From: Tubiluchus corallicola
Lineage: Eukaryota > Priapulida > Priapulimorpha > Priapulimorphida > Tubiluchidae
Assembly: GCA_030141605.1 (NCBI GenBank)
Contig: JAQGDQ010000002.1
Coordinates: forward strand, 1,718,501 to 1,782,500
Direction of reading: 5' to 3'
Length of the DNA: 64,000 nucleotides
Part shown: piece by piece, positions 40,901-55,900 of the stretch
How positions within the stretch are numbered: position 1 is the stretch's first letter
Layout of the letters: each line of letters opens with the position of its first letter
Program-made: the position numbers and the translations under genes
Notes under the pieces: model-generated
Seen by the model: the letters and a program-made list of their open reading frames with translations, nothing else
Told to the model about the DNA's origin: nothing
Databases searched by the model: none

Positions 40901-43900
40901 TGTAATTCTATTACAATAAATGGTGTTACAGGAATCTGTAACAGGTATCTTAAAACATAATCTTTAAATGAGTTTTTTACCTTTAACTTTACATTTTTGT
41001 TTAGATCTGCAGTACAACCATATTTTAATCTTAAATTTACTTGACTGTTATTTACATAGTAGCATAGCTTTGGAATTCTCAATGTGCAGGACTTTGCAAT
41101 TTTTCTCACAGAATTTAATTTTCGACTATCTAGTAAATAATTCGTAGGCATTATGCCACAAAAATACGTTAACAATTTGACGCTTTCATTCATAATTGGC
41201 GTATAAGGGGGTCCGTGTATACAGCGTATAAAATAGGTAATAATACACCTCCTTGTCTGACAGCTGTTTTTATACAAACTTAGGTACTATACTGATCTTT
41301 CCATTTGACACAGTTTTATAAATAATCCTCTATCAAAAGCTTTGGAGGCATCTAGAAATGCGACACATACAGGATCATTTCTTTTTGAGAAAAAATTTGC
41401 AGTTTCTTTTTTGGTATATATGGTATGATTGCAACTTGATTCAACTTTAAAGCCGAATTGTAATTCGTCACTTTCTAAGCATTCACCGAATTTTATCAGT
41501 AAAACTTATTCAAATAATTTTGAGATAGTAGGAGATAATTACTGCCCGATGAATGTATTTTTTGTAACATTATATCTACACTTACTTTGTGTCACATAAG
41601 TTTATCTACTACGCAAAGTGTATTCAAAGTAGAAAATGTAAATGATGCAGAAGTACTGTCAACAAGTTTTCTAAGTTTTGTTTTCTTTATTAGATGTAGC
41701 CTGAGGAATCTAGTTGTAATAGATACCATTATATAATTATAAAAAGTATCACAGTATGGTACTTTTTTGCATGATGCTAGTGCTGTCTCTTGAAGAAAGT
41801 TTTCTGTGGAAAATTGTTTTCTAAGCCTCTAAAAACTATTTTTGAGTTAGACATTTTCTCTGCTTCCAGGTCTGTTTCGTAGATATTGACAATCACATAT
41901 TAGAATTACCGGAAGATCTGCCACAGTTTGCTGACAAAATTGAGTTTATGCAAGAGCTGTCTGAAATTCTTGTTCGATACAATGTTCCTTTTTTTGGACG
42001 AGAAGTACAGAATGGCAACCAGACATTAACTAGAGTATGTGTGTGATATTAAATGATATTTTATTTTTTTTGGAATGTGCTGCATTCTGTCTTTGAACGA
42101 TCGATATGGACCTCTTTTGTTAAAATTGTAGTTTGTGATACATTGTTTAATGCTATGGCTAGCTGATATCATTATTTTGTTTGTCAGTTTGCCAGCCTTA
42201 TTGATATCATAATCTTTGTATAAATTGTAACTATTTGCAACATAATACTTATTATCATGTGTAAATTTCAGGTATCGAGGCATAAAAGTAGAGAAATTAG
42301 AAATGATTCTAATACTAATAGATCCGGCACTCTGCCGCACCCAGGAAAGCACAAATTCAGTACATTAGGTTCTGGTACCAGTATTCCGCAACAGATGGCC
42401 ATACTGCAGCAGAGCGAGGCTTTGCAGAAAATATCCGCGATAGCACGAAGAACGGGTATGTTTTGCCAGTAGGAGGAGGAAAACGTCATTTAATAATTAT
42501 TTGTACATCATTTAGTCAATAGCCAATTAATGTGGCTCACTTAATATGTCATACTCAATTTTTGTTTGTGTTTTTGTTTAATCTTTTATATTTTATCCAG
42601 TTAAGCTGCTTGTAAGCCAAGATTCAGGACTTGCCGGCTGAGCGTATTCAGTGTAGATAGTTCGGTTGAGCCGTAATCAATCTCATTATTAAGTAATGCC
42701 ACACAGAGTGACCACTAAACTATTCATCCAACACCGACAACTTGTTCTTGCTAACTTGTTGCCGCAATGGTATTTGCACATACGTATGGCGATAGTGCAT
42801 ACAATTTCATAACCTATTTCTGATTTAGTTTATTTTTTCTGTTTGCCATAAGATTGTGAGCTTGGATATTTGTGTAAGAAATGTTTTCAGTATTTGCATA
42901 GTTGCCATAGTGATCTGATGTCATATTTGCCTGTTTAGGTGTCATGATGTCATTGGAGGACTTGCACCATCAGCCACGTCGGGATCATCAGGGGAATTAC
43001 AGTCAGCGTGAACACAGTCAATACGTAGAAGATTTGAAATTCAATGCTGCAGTGCGTGAAGTTTTTCTAAATAGGTAATCTTGTTTCAAACATCTGAGAT
43101 GATGGTCGAATAGAAGAATTCATCCTCCTTTGTCGTTTTCTGTTGCGCAAGTTTCCTCTATATGCAAAAAATGGTGTATTAATGTGGTATTAAATTGTGA
43201 CTGGATGACTAATTTCGGTTCTAGTAGCCCTTAGAAGTGCTTACATAGGTAAAACCTGACCTGTTTATGTAAATTTAATATTTTTGCTGTGCTTGCTATT
43301 AAAATGATACGATGGAGTCACTGCATGTTCTACAAATAAAGATAAAACCTCTGTAGTTTGTATGGCATTTGTTAAATCCTGTAGAATTTGTTAAAACATA
43401 CAATTTGCCTAGAAGTTTTAACAGCTTGAACAAATTTTGTCGTCTCACAGCTCATCGTCATTCATAAATTGGATATTAACATTATTAAAATTGGATAAAT
43501 GATAACATTCGATATTCACTAAGAAACTAATACATCTCACATTGCTTAATATTTCTTTAACAAAAATGATAACTCTCAGTGGTGTTTTTCATATTTTTCT
43601 TGGATACTTCTAAAATTTTTGGGCTTGTGGCAATAAAGTAAGACCTGTCAGGTAGCCTAAGTGAAAAGGCCATTAATATTGTTTTGATGCCGCAGGTTTG
43701 TATTCAAAATTGATTGAATGAAGATTTGTAAAATTATGTGCAAACTAAATCTGTGAGAAACATTTTTCTCACAAAGCATAGTATTTTACACTGACTTTCC
43801 CCTCTTCATGTATGCCATAGCAAGAATATACATATACCATTCATCCGTCATCAGCTCACATTTTTCTTTTGTTGCTTTGTTGCTATGGCATAGTGAAGAA

Positions 43901-46900
43901 TTGTTTGTATAAGCAATGATATGTGTATAAATTCTATATGCCCAGCACTGACACTTTTATTTGTACCTTGTCTAGGTTTGTACATATGTTCAGTACTTAT
44001 GAAGCATTTGTCATTCAGCCAAGTGGTGACATGGACACATGGTTATCTAACCGTGATAGTATGCAAAACTTTGACAAAGCTGCATATCTCAGGTAAAATG
44101 CAAATTAGATCACAGTGTATGAATATATTATGTTTAATCTCATTTTTCTCATATTTCCTCATTTTAGGAATTGGCAAATATTTGGAGGAAATTCGTCGAT
44201 TACATGGCATTCAATTTTTGCACTAGGGTAGTAATTATTTTAGATACTATTGTTGCTGTTGGTGTGTAGTTCACCGCTATTTGCAGCTAAAACATTCCTA
44301 CAAACCTTTGAGGAACAAAACAATCTCAAACTCAAATATTTGTTTTAATACTAATGTTGGATGCCCAGCACTACTGCCAGTGTACAGAGACTCGGGGGGG
44401 GGGGGGGGGGGGGTTCTTACTTTGCTTTACAAAGCAATACTATAAGATTATAATTGTGCTATGATGATGTAATATTATAATTGGACATTTATTTGCTAAC
44501 TGAAAATCTGTATAAGCTCTGCAGATAATTAAAAGTGTGTCTTTAATTCTTTATTAATGTAATTATTATATTGAGACATTTACAGAATTTTAAATAAATA
44601 AATTTTTAATCGCATAATTAACTAAACTTGATCTTATATTTTCAGTGATCAGCCAGAAGCATATTTACCATTTTTGTGCCCGTTCATAGAAACACAGATG
44701 TTCACAACTCTCGTTGACAATAAGATTGTGTCACAATGGGAGGATGTAGATGGCTACCTTAAGGTTTGGATTTATGATTCCCTTTTTACCTTTAGGTTGT
44801 TGTTCTTGAGACTTTGTATGCTGAATTTAAAGTCACAATGAAGTTGCAGAACATTACAAATTATTTCTGCATGAACGTTTGTGTATCATGATTCATAGCA
44901 TGAACATTTAAAAATCTAGGTATTTTTACGGAGAAGTTTTCTGACAGCTACATAATTTACATAGTACTAAGTGAGCTATGAAGCTGTGGAGAATCTCAGA
45001 CTCTTATTATCTGCCTTAGTTTAGTCATGATGTCCAGACAGTGCATATTATACAAATTTAAAATTTATTAAATTTACTATAGATGATGACGTTGTAAATG
45101 GTAGGCCAAGTGCACCGTCATTACACAGTTTTCATTTACAAAAATATGACTTCTAAGCCAAGGACATATGTGAATATTTATTTGTGCATTTCCAGATATT
45201 TGATAACCGAGTAAAGCATCTTAGGGAGCGATACGGTGATGTTCGAACACCAGCTTATGAAAGATGTGAAACTATAGCAGAAGCAGGCATGTAGACATTC
45301 TTCATTGCTTTTTATGGCTGAATTTGTTAACTTGACTAAGATAAAATTAACTATGTAATTATCAAATAAATGTTCATCTGTTGTATCATGAACCTGTTGA
45401 ACTTGAGTTAGTAGAAAACTTCAAATCATTGTTAACAGAGTGCAACAGTTACTGTTGTATGTAAGATCATACCTAGCCTTATCTATAATGGATGGGCATT
45501 TTTGAAGTGTTAGGGAGTTACCCTTTCATCACTGATGTGGTGCTTGATACTTTCAACATTATTTAAATTAATTTTAATCAGTGATAAAACTAATTTATTT
45601 TTTAACGCCTTATAAGCAATAAAATCGCATTGCAGAGATGCTGGTTGAGAAGCGTGCTGCAAATGTCGACATTGTTGCTATGGCGCCACATTTCCTAGAT
45701 GGTTTTAATCTTGATGAATGGGTACACAAGCCAGATTTCTTTCCTCGTCTGGACTCTAAGTCACTAAAAAAGGAGCCATATACAATGCAAAAGTAAGTTG
45801 CAAGGGGTTTTTCGCGTGTTATAATTTAAGAATAATTTGAATGCTATAAAGCATCATAAATTGTACCACCAAAGTGACTTGTATTTGTATGTCTTGAAGC
45901 TCGTCCAGCTAATGCAAAGAAATAGAGTTCTTGCTTTGAATAATATTGAAGTTGTGAATGTATGTGATTCTTTGTTACTTATTTGAAAAGTATTTTAAAG
46001 CACAGAAGCAAAGCTATGAAATAAATATATGTGTAACGAGATTATGTTAAAAAAAGTTCTTGCATTGCAGGGAGAGAGTTAGACGAAAAGACAAGGCTCA
46101 ATGGAAGAGAAGAGACAGAGGGCAGCAGCAGACGGAACATCTTACATTATCAAATGAACAGCGAGAGGTAGCAGAAATTTCTGTATTTTTTGTTTTGTCA
46201 TTCTGTATGTTTTTCTGTTTATAATTTCAGTTAAGCAGATGTGTTTTAAATGCTGTACCTTTTGCATTTCCTTAGATAAACTGCCCCTAGCAAGTCAATG
46301 GTTACTCAAGGTAAAAGATTATAGTAAGAAAGTGAAGATATAAATATGTTTTAAAACAGAATTTATACGTCTAATTTGCTACTGATACAAGGTATCTGTT
46401 GATGTTCTTCCGAAATCCAGGTTTTGTAGTTTTCAGACAAATATTTTTTTGGTAGATAAGAAATCTTTAGGAAAAAAACTAGAGTCATTAGCAGTTTTAC
46501 CAGTGATCTTTAAAGTATTTGTCAAATGCCCTTTAATTTACTCTATCAGGTATCCATAAAAGGGCAGCAGCTACTCTCATAGCAGTATAATAAAGGCACT
46601 TGTCTTTGCTCGTATAGTTGAGCAAACCGTTAGGCCAGTAAATTCATTTTAAAAGTAATAATACAGCTGCTCATAGTTGTATTTGTAGAGGTTTGAAAAA
46701 TGTCTTTTTTAGGAAATGAAAATGATCTATAGAACATATATGGACATTTTTTTATATTTAAGTTACTCATATACTTGCTTTAAATGTAACAGATTAACAG
46801 TTGGTAATTTGCTTCGATTTAGTTCTCTGATTCTCATTTTATAATTAGCCTAATTACGTATATTTTATTAATGATTTCGCAAATAAAATTTTTTGAAAGT

Positions 46901-49900
46901 AACACATTTTCTTTGCTAGAAATGCATGCAGGAGGCTCGAAATAAGAACACTCGTGGACCAGGTATCTCAGATATGTCAGCTGCTACTATTGCTCACACT
47001 AATTGGAAGTTTGTGGAGACATTGCTGAAGGAAGTAAAGGGGAAGGTTTGTACAAGCATGTATCCAAGGATATGTGGCTTAAATCGAGAGATCCAGTTGC
47101 AGTTTTTTTACATTTCAATTTTTCTACGTGCTTGACTTAAAAATATATAATAAATATTTATATGTAATATTATATGGTTTCGTGTCATCATTAATTTGTA
47201 ATTTTGTGATTGGCTTGAACATTTAGCTTATGCGTGTAGCTATAAGCAGCACGCCTGTGTATAATTGTTTTTCCTTTGTTGTTATGAATCCGTGAATTCC
47301 AATATATGTAGTATCATAAAGCACAATTTACTTATTTTAAATAGGATAATGCACATGCGAAAATCGCAAATGTCTAGTTTTTGGGTGAAATACAGTATCG
47401 CAATAGTTTTTTCCTCCCCCATAGTCCTATTTTAGGTTGCTGTCACAATTGTTTTTCCAGTTTGGCTATTGCTAGTATCATTGCTAGCTTAACATTTTTT
47501 CTTTTTGTAATTTACATAGACTAAGCGAATGTTAGTAGAGAAGATGGGTCAGGAAGCTGTTGACCTGGGTCATGGCGAGGTCAGCATTTCTGGCGTAGAG
47601 GAAAATACACTTATAGCCAGTCTTTGTGATCTTTTGGAGCGTATATGGGGTCATGGTCTTCAAACCAAGAAGGTGAGTTCTGTTAGGTTTCTTCACTTAT
47701 ATTACGTACAGAATGTTAGAGTATCGTAATTTGGCAGTTTCGTCAAAGCCCAGTGTAGCCAAAAAAAAATTATCAAATTATCAAGCTTATCAAAGACCAA
47801 GTTTTAGTTCACCATTTGTAACTCTATGTATTTTTATATTCCTTGTATTAGAATTTTCCTCGGGCTTATGAGTCAGAACTTCAGCTTTGAATGCATGTCA
47901 TTTGGTTATTTAGACTTGCTTTGAACATTTGATATACAGTCCAAGGAATGTTTCTTTTTGTGTATTCTGAAATATTACACACTGCGGAAATGACCTTACT
48001 TGTAACTACTAAAGGTTTAATCAATGTTTTGTCATTATTGCCGTTCAGATGAAAAAGGTAAACTGCTGCTGCTGCTGATGTTAGTTGTTGGTTGTCTTCT
48101 AGTTACCTTTTTTATAATTTAGCACTTGCAAAATCATTTTTCTGCCATGTCTGACATGTCATTGTTTGTTCACATATTGTGTAGCAGCTGATTGTGTAGA
48201 ATTAGATTTTTGTGCTATAACATTGCGCAGTAAAACGAATTTGCTTCTTTATTTTTGTAAACAAGCAACTGCTATGTTTTTTTGCTGTTAATTTCTTTGG
48301 GTGTGCACTGCATCATGCTCACCCACACATATCAGCCATTTTTAAAAATCCCGCTTTAAATGTTTTTATAAGTGTCTGTTTGAATAAATGTACAAAAGAA
48401 ATGAAAAATTCAACTATTCAGTAATTTCAAAATTTAGAAACTTTGTATTTGATAAATTGATAAGATGTGTGTCATTGGTTAATTGAATACAATCATTGTT
48501 TGGGATGTGTAGTCATTTTACCACTGCTGCTAAAGTGGTTTTATTGAAATCAATCATTTGTTTAAAATTAATGTTCTTTACAGGGAAAGTCTGCACTTTG
48601 GTCACATCTGCTCAGTTATACAGAAATTGCTGAGTGCAATGATACGAGTAAACCAATAGACCCAAACTTCCTGACTCCTGGTGAGTGTTTTATTCGTGAA
48701 CGGCTCAAAATTTGCAGAACAAATATTACATCAAGTAGGAAAATTACACAAATTTAATGACTAAATACATTCAAGTGGCTAACACTGCAATTCAGTTCTT
48801 GATTTGCTACTGTGCCTTCTTGATGACTTGCAGCGTTTTAAAACAAGGACGTAAACTGTTATTCACATTGTTTTTTGCACTCCTGTATTGTGCATAGTAG
48901 CAAAAATGTTTTGGACTGCAGCCTTGAGCCTTTGTGTTGCCACTCCTTAGTAAATGATAGTTACTGAATTTTGATATTTAAAATTTCAATCATCTGGCAC
49001 AATGACGAACATGGTTTGCAGGTATAGTATTCCAAGGATTAACAACATTTTCATATTTACTAGGCAAAAAGAACTTAAATCTTCTGATTGTTTACCTTGT
49101 TAATTGTATTTATTTAAAAAATGTTTCTCACAAACTCTTGCTATATTATTATAAAATGCTGTTCTTGTTTTTGCACTATATTTTTCGGAAATTTAGCTGC
49201 AGAAGGTAAAAGCTTGTTCACACATGTCCACGACCTGACCATATATGTGCAATCACAGTATAATTGTGAATTATTTCACAAGTCCTATAAATTGTCTTTT
49301 TCTCATTTGACTGGCGGGTCTATTATATGGTCTATCTTTATAGTCTTTAAATCTTATTTATTTTCCACTTTCTTATAAATCACTTTCACTATAATGCTTC
49401 AGTGAGCAGCATAGTGAATTCATACTAACACTAACATACATATTACTACATAACTTCTGTTATTCTCATGCAGCTTTGGCTTGGTGTGTCTTGCGAAAGA
49501 GAATTGATCGTATGTTTTTAAAACTGTTTGCAGTAAGTCCTCACTTAACAACGCTAATGTGTTCTAACAGAATGCAATGTTGAATGAAATGCCAGAAAAC
49601 AAAGTCATGTCATCCACAGAAAATACTACAAATCCATGGTGATGCATTCCAACAGCAAAATGCCATAATGCTTTGTTGAAATAAAACATTTTTATCTATT
49701 TTTTAAATGCAAAAAGAAACGTTTTTTATACCAATCAAATGAAGTAACCTGGTTGCTATTTCTTGAAATAGTTTGTTAAATTTCAAAAATGGGTTTCAGA
49801 ATTTTTTAGTTGCTTTTTTCTAGTGTATCGTGGTTTTTTTTGTTAATTGATTATGAAATGTTGTAATCGTCTGATAGCATAAATTGAGAAATGCCGGGGA

Positions 49901-52900
49901 CTGAGACAGTGACTGCAACTATTGTACAGGTGGAATTTTATCAATACAGATGATTATTATGTGGCAACCTTATCACACATTAGCATTTGTCAGTTAATCG
50001 CAGTATCATAATTTAAAGACAGGCTCCCAATAGACGCAATCACAAAAGCAATGTTGCAAATATGGATTACCAGCTGCTTGTTAGCAGATGGTAACACAGC
50101 AGAAACAGTTTTCATGATCTAATCACCAGGTAAAAAAATTGCTTAAATTGGAAAGTGGCTGGCAACATGTCATCATCTTTGAAATGAATTATCACTAAAA
50201 AAACGTCGTTAAGTGAGGACTTGCTGTTAAGTAGCCGAACAAACATTGTGTGTAGGAATAACAGCATTTTTTTACTTGCTTGTTTGACTATGTACGTTCG
50301 TGTAATTGACTGAAGTGCTTGTAACATGTTGTTTAGTATGTGTGCCAATGTATTTAGAAGCATAAATGCATGTATGTAAACATGCGTATGTAAAATATAA
50401 TGAGCCTGTAATTGTTCCATAATTAGCCATGCATTAAGTTTAGTCAATCATATTTATTGCAGCTTATATCTTGCATTTCCACAAAATTGTCCATCTTTTT
50501 ATGATTTTAGATACCACTTAGTCAAACAATTGCTTTGTTGTCTTAAGTACAATGCTCTGTTTCCATTTTACTGTCACATTTTTACGAAACTTGGGATATT
50601 AAGTAAAGTAAGGCTTGATTGATCTCTAACTTTCTACAAAGGCCGCTTAAGACCAACCCAGTATCTGACAATGAGTCATGTTTCTTATTGTCTTGTGTGG
50701 TCCTTTGATTTGCTGTATATAAAAAACAAATACAAATTGTGACAATGGTATCGTTGAACTTCAACAACGTGTTATGGTAACTGAACAAAACACATTGACG
50801 TGAATTGTTTACTGTATTGTTTTCATGGACACAAATGCAGAGCACAAGTTTACATAATTACTGCTACTTCTATGAGTATTGCAAAATGAATCAGCACAAC
50901 CGTAGATATGTCAGTTATTAACGATCAAATGATAAAATCATTCAATTGATATTTTGTTTTTTATGCTAAACAAATTACTGTGTGTGACTTTTTTTGCGAT
51001 AACTTGGTTGGCTTTTAAGGGTAACTAGGTAACTTTCATACTAGATTTTTTATGTTATTCAGTTAATGAATCTTTTAGTTTCTTTTTTGTACTTCTTGTC
51101 TCCTGTGTGTTCATCTTGGTTTGTTTCTGGTTGGTTTGGTTGGTTAGTCTATATAAAATTCTAAATCCAGATGTTTTAACAAATCTAACGGTTAGGTAAG
51201 TGTTGTTTATACAGGGTCTTTTCAAAGTCAATGTGCAATTTTAAATATTTGTAGCTATTTGACAAAACCACAAAAATTGCTTGACTGTTGGCTTAATTAG
51301 AAGCAAAAATAGACAGTGTTCTTCCACTGAGTGAGCTAAAATCTATCACTGCTGTCCAAGAAACTATTACAATGAAGAAGCATTACACATGAACTCTTTA
51401 CCTGAGCAAGTAAAAAAAATAAAAAATAGGTTCTTTCAATGTAAACCTGTGATTTGAAAGAGCGAGGAGAAAATGTAGCGTCCGTGAAACAATCCTTTTC
51501 ATGGGAAGTCAAGAAAATCATTAAAAATTGACATCCTGAAGGTTAAAGCTTCCAAAATCAGCTGTTTACGAGATTCTATGAACAAAACTTCACACGAAAT
51601 TCAGCACATCAGATGTTGTTAAAGATGCTTATCGTGCATGCTGAGCATCACAGGCTTTTTAAACACCCTGTATATTTATTTGCTGTTCAAGTACCCCATT
51701 AGATAACTAATAAGTGACATGATTAACCATTGGTATAATTGTTTAGTCGGCTTTACTAACAACTGGCAAAGATGTTAAGTTGTATCTACTAACCAATGGT
51801 GAGACTTTTTCGTTTTTCACTGTTGCTTGCGTAAGAAAACTGTAAAAAGTTTATTCATTTCTCCATTTCAATCTTTTCTATTAATCTGTCACATTACGAC
51901 AAACTTAGTTTTCTTGTGATCTTATCACCATTATAACATTCAAAATTTAAGTTATGTATTAACTGTATTTTTCCACTTGTTTTGTTTTAATAACTAATCA
52001 CTTTCAAGCATGCCTTTATGTACATGTGTATGCAAACTTTTTTTGTGTGATCAAAAAAAATCTCTTGAGTGAGGGTTGCAAAAATGAGATTGCATGATAA
52101 AAGCATATATTTTATTAAAAACAAAGGAAAAAGTTTCATTTCTATATGCAAATGGCCTGTATGGCAATGCTGTATATTCATTTCAGCAAAAACTATCCCT
52201 GATTCGCGCAAGCAGGTTCAAATATATGGGTATCAAATTCCTTTAAATGTTCATCGCTTCTTCGAAGGTAAGTGAGTTCAGGACTGTGCTTTTTCCCTTT
52301 TCCTATTTTTGACTAATGGAGCTTTACTGAGTGCATTTGTTCTAAAACAACACTGTACTTAAGATTTATCCATTTATACATGCCATTGCTTTCAAACTCT
52401 GTACCACATTAAAAAAACAACGTTCATATTTGGCAGTTGTGTGCACTTGGACATGAGACTGTCACTTGATGATTATTGGCAGTGTTTGTAACAGTGGTGA
52501 GTGTTGATGAGTAGCAGAAAAATTTCTTTTCATTGTGCTGTTTCTTCTTCAGAAAGATAAATATGGTTATTTATTTTACTTGAATACATTTTTGCATGGT
52601 ATTAGTTAACAGGTTACTATATAAAATGACTATCTGCATGCTTTCTTGAGCTTTTTATACAGTTTCTTTATATGTCTGTTTTCAAAAGTTTTTAAGACAA
52701 ATAAGACAAAAATGGAAGTAGAATTATTATTACTCTTCCAAGGCATTCCAAAATATGAAAGAAGCCGAAAAGCATAAAGTTAATCTGAAGCGTGTAAAAT
52801 GCAGATTTCGTGTACCACTGAGAACTGATAAAAATCTGATATTTGGTGAGTAAACCTATAATATGAGAATTTATGTGTGGTCACGTAGGTATTAAGTAAA

Positions 52901-55900
52901 CATTGCGTAAGATTGTGCTAGCATTATTGATGTTGTGCATGCATGCTTTACTTATGATGCTTTTTCAATAGAAAAGAAAAGTACAGTCGATACACTTTTG
53001 TATGAAGGACTTAATTATGTGGAGGCATTCTTGGCTAAAACTGCTTACCCGGAAGGTTGGTGAGAAGTTTCTGTATCTGTAGATGTGTTAATAGAATTAT
53101 ATCCTATAAACCTATTGTTGCCTATTCGTTTCATCATGTATTTAAAACAACACATTTGTGTATAATCCTTTCTTTGTTATAAATTTGCTGCTATTTTTCA
53201 AAAAATGACTAGCAGTAAAGAAGAATTTTTTATCAGAAACCTTTAAAACAACCAAAAAAATGCTCCCACTGTCTGTTACTCCTGCCTTACAGTGTTTTGT
53301 GTTTTTCTGTCCAAAAACTTGTTACGTTGTGTTTTGAGCGTAGTAATACAAGCTAATTATTGCGTAACACTTTATGTCAATTTATATTCGGCCTGTAACT
53401 GTGGAAACTTTTGTTTGCTCTCGGACCCAAATTTCTGAGATCTCTTTTGTTGAAAGTGGTTTCCCTAATAGTGTATTGCATACTCGCATGTTTATTTTTC
53501 CGTGTTTTTCTGGATTTCCTAGAAATTGCATGATGTGGTGGCTAAAATTATTCGGTTTAACCACATTAGAATTTAGAAACCACTTTACTGGTTTGATATA
53601 AATGTTCTTCTGTATTGTTCAGTGTAACTTTAGGCATGCAAAAACTTAACTAATTATTTTCATGTTGTTATCGTGTGCTTGAGGTTTGCATGTAAAATGG
53701 TAAGTTACAGTTTAGTAGTGTAACACTGCAAGTGAAATAAACAATAAGTGTAAAATGTGTGTGAGAACTATAAAATTTCTTACTTTTGAAATACTGCTGT
53801 AGATATATATATATGTTTTATGTCATAGGCTGAAGAACAATAAGTAGCAAGTGTTGCTGTAAACACCCAAGTTATATTTATTCCACTACAACTAGTATTG
53901 CAGTTCCATGATGTACATAGGTGAAATTTGCATAACATCTATCCAACTATTAGCAAGATAAACTCTCTGTATTGTCATACACTAAACAGCATTTGGCCAC
54001 TCAGAAATTCAGCCCCAACAGAGGGATTCTGCTAGTAGAGTATTTTTCCTACCAGTAACAATGGTGATTATTTACTTATAACTGCAGAAAGACATCATAA
54101 CCCAAGATTTTTGAAAAAGGATTGAAGTTCAGAGTGAAAATGTTTGCACAAACTAAAGTGATGATAAGGTGCACCCAAACTTTTCAAAATCGTATGATTA
54201 CAGAGACCTTATTTTACATGCAGTTCATGTAACTATAATAGGCCTGTTTATTGTCATGTGCAATGGTGGAATAAACATGACGTAAGTGTTTACAGTAGCA
54301 CTTGCCACTTACTGTTCATGTTTTTTAGCTATTATCTTAGCAATATATCATAATGTCATATTGCCTTTTGTTTTTTATTAAATGTACTTTTTCACTGAAT
54401 GTATTTAATTGCAGAATTTTCCATGTCACTAGAAAATGAAATGGCACCACCTAAGCCATTGGCGCCAGCTGCTATGTCATTTTCTGCTCCGGCATCGGCT
54501 ACTTCGTCACCTAAGCGAGAGTTTCGTCCAGAGTTTGCTAGGGGACGGAGACGCAGTTCAGCAACACCCTTTATGCTAGAACCATTACCGACAACTTTAA
54601 TCTATGACATGAAGTATGTTATGCTGATGTTTCTTTTTCTGTGAGCGCACAAATATAGCTTTTGTCAGAGTGTGTGACAAAAAACATATGTTTAATTGTA
54701 TTCATTTATTTTAGATTTGCATGTATTACGTGAACAGACTATGACACTGAATAAGAAATCTGGTATTGTTATATACTATAGACTTATTTGCAAGAATATC
54801 TCATAGACATTATCAAAAATTGCTTCCTCTGATCAGATTTTACTCCATATTCATCTTGTACTGTTATAAGTCTGCAATTTTGGAATATTGCTCTGGCATT
54901 TGGAACAGATGATAACTTTTCTCACTAACCAAAAGCAGAAATGAGTCATTAACATAGGTGGGTGACATTAGGATCTACCTTGGACTGCCTTCACATCAGA
55001 GTTGAATTTGAGAGACAACCTGGTAGGTGTTCTACAGTTGTATTTCTATGCAGTTTGCTTTCAAGTTTGTCCTAGTTAGTTTCAGGTGTACGTGGTTTCT
55101 TTGTCTGTCAATGTCAGACCCTTCACAAGCAATGCCCCTACTAACTGCATAATTATGACAACTTTTTCCAGCCTTTTTACAAAGATTGCTTCCACATAAA
55201 ATATCCTACTGCCAGCATCTTTCACTTGATTATGTCTTTGGACATTTTAAGTGGAACTCCAATAGCTATTTCTACTGCTCCTGTCCACCGCAGTATAGTT
55301 CTCATCATAAACTCCTTTTTCACTAGTTTTATGACCTGACATCTGTTTGTGTTACTTGTTTATTTATGGTCTTAATTTTGTAAGCTCTCAGTATGAAAAT
55401 AATAGATTTCAATTGGTCTTATTTGTTATTATTTTGCTAGTCAAGGTTGTATAACCAGGGAATTGTAACATTAGACTGTTATTGCATGATGTATATATTT
55501 GTGACAGCTGAGCTCTTCAACGACTACAAATGTCGACCATGTTTTGTTGGCTTCATTGGCTGACTTGGGCATCACTGTTATTGCTACAAGTACTGTAGTA
55601 AAAGATTCAAAACCTAGATTGATGACTTCAAGGTGATAAAAAGAAGCATGTTTAGATAATTAATGTTTTTGTAATGTCTGATCAGACAGTGAGGGCTACA
55701 TAGTTCATTGTGCCATGATAATTTTCACTATCTGTAGAAAACGCATTGCAAATAGCTTTATCGTTTACATCTAAAAACATTGCATACTGCACTGCATTTG
55801 TATGACATCTTCAGATATATTTTAGGAAATATAATATTTTTAGTGTCGTTTCATATTGGCAAATGTAAATTTAAACATTTTATAATTTGTATGAAAAATA

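Noticed and set aside
49020-49380. Open frame of 85 codons in a DENND5 intron that could be a LINE remnant.
   Set aside because: No reverse-transcriptase or endonuclease motif could be read on either strand.
53374-53601. Open frame of 75 codons between cassette exon C and the next constitutive exon.
   Set aside because: No splice sites in suitable phase and no family resemblance; treated as chance.
54780-55650. Weak protein-like pieces such as [11 protein letters not shown] and [17 protein letters not shown] on the plus strand, suggesting a LINE tail and a piggyBac-like transposase.
   Set aside because: The pieces are short, in different frames and separated by many stops; without a search I cannot support either family.
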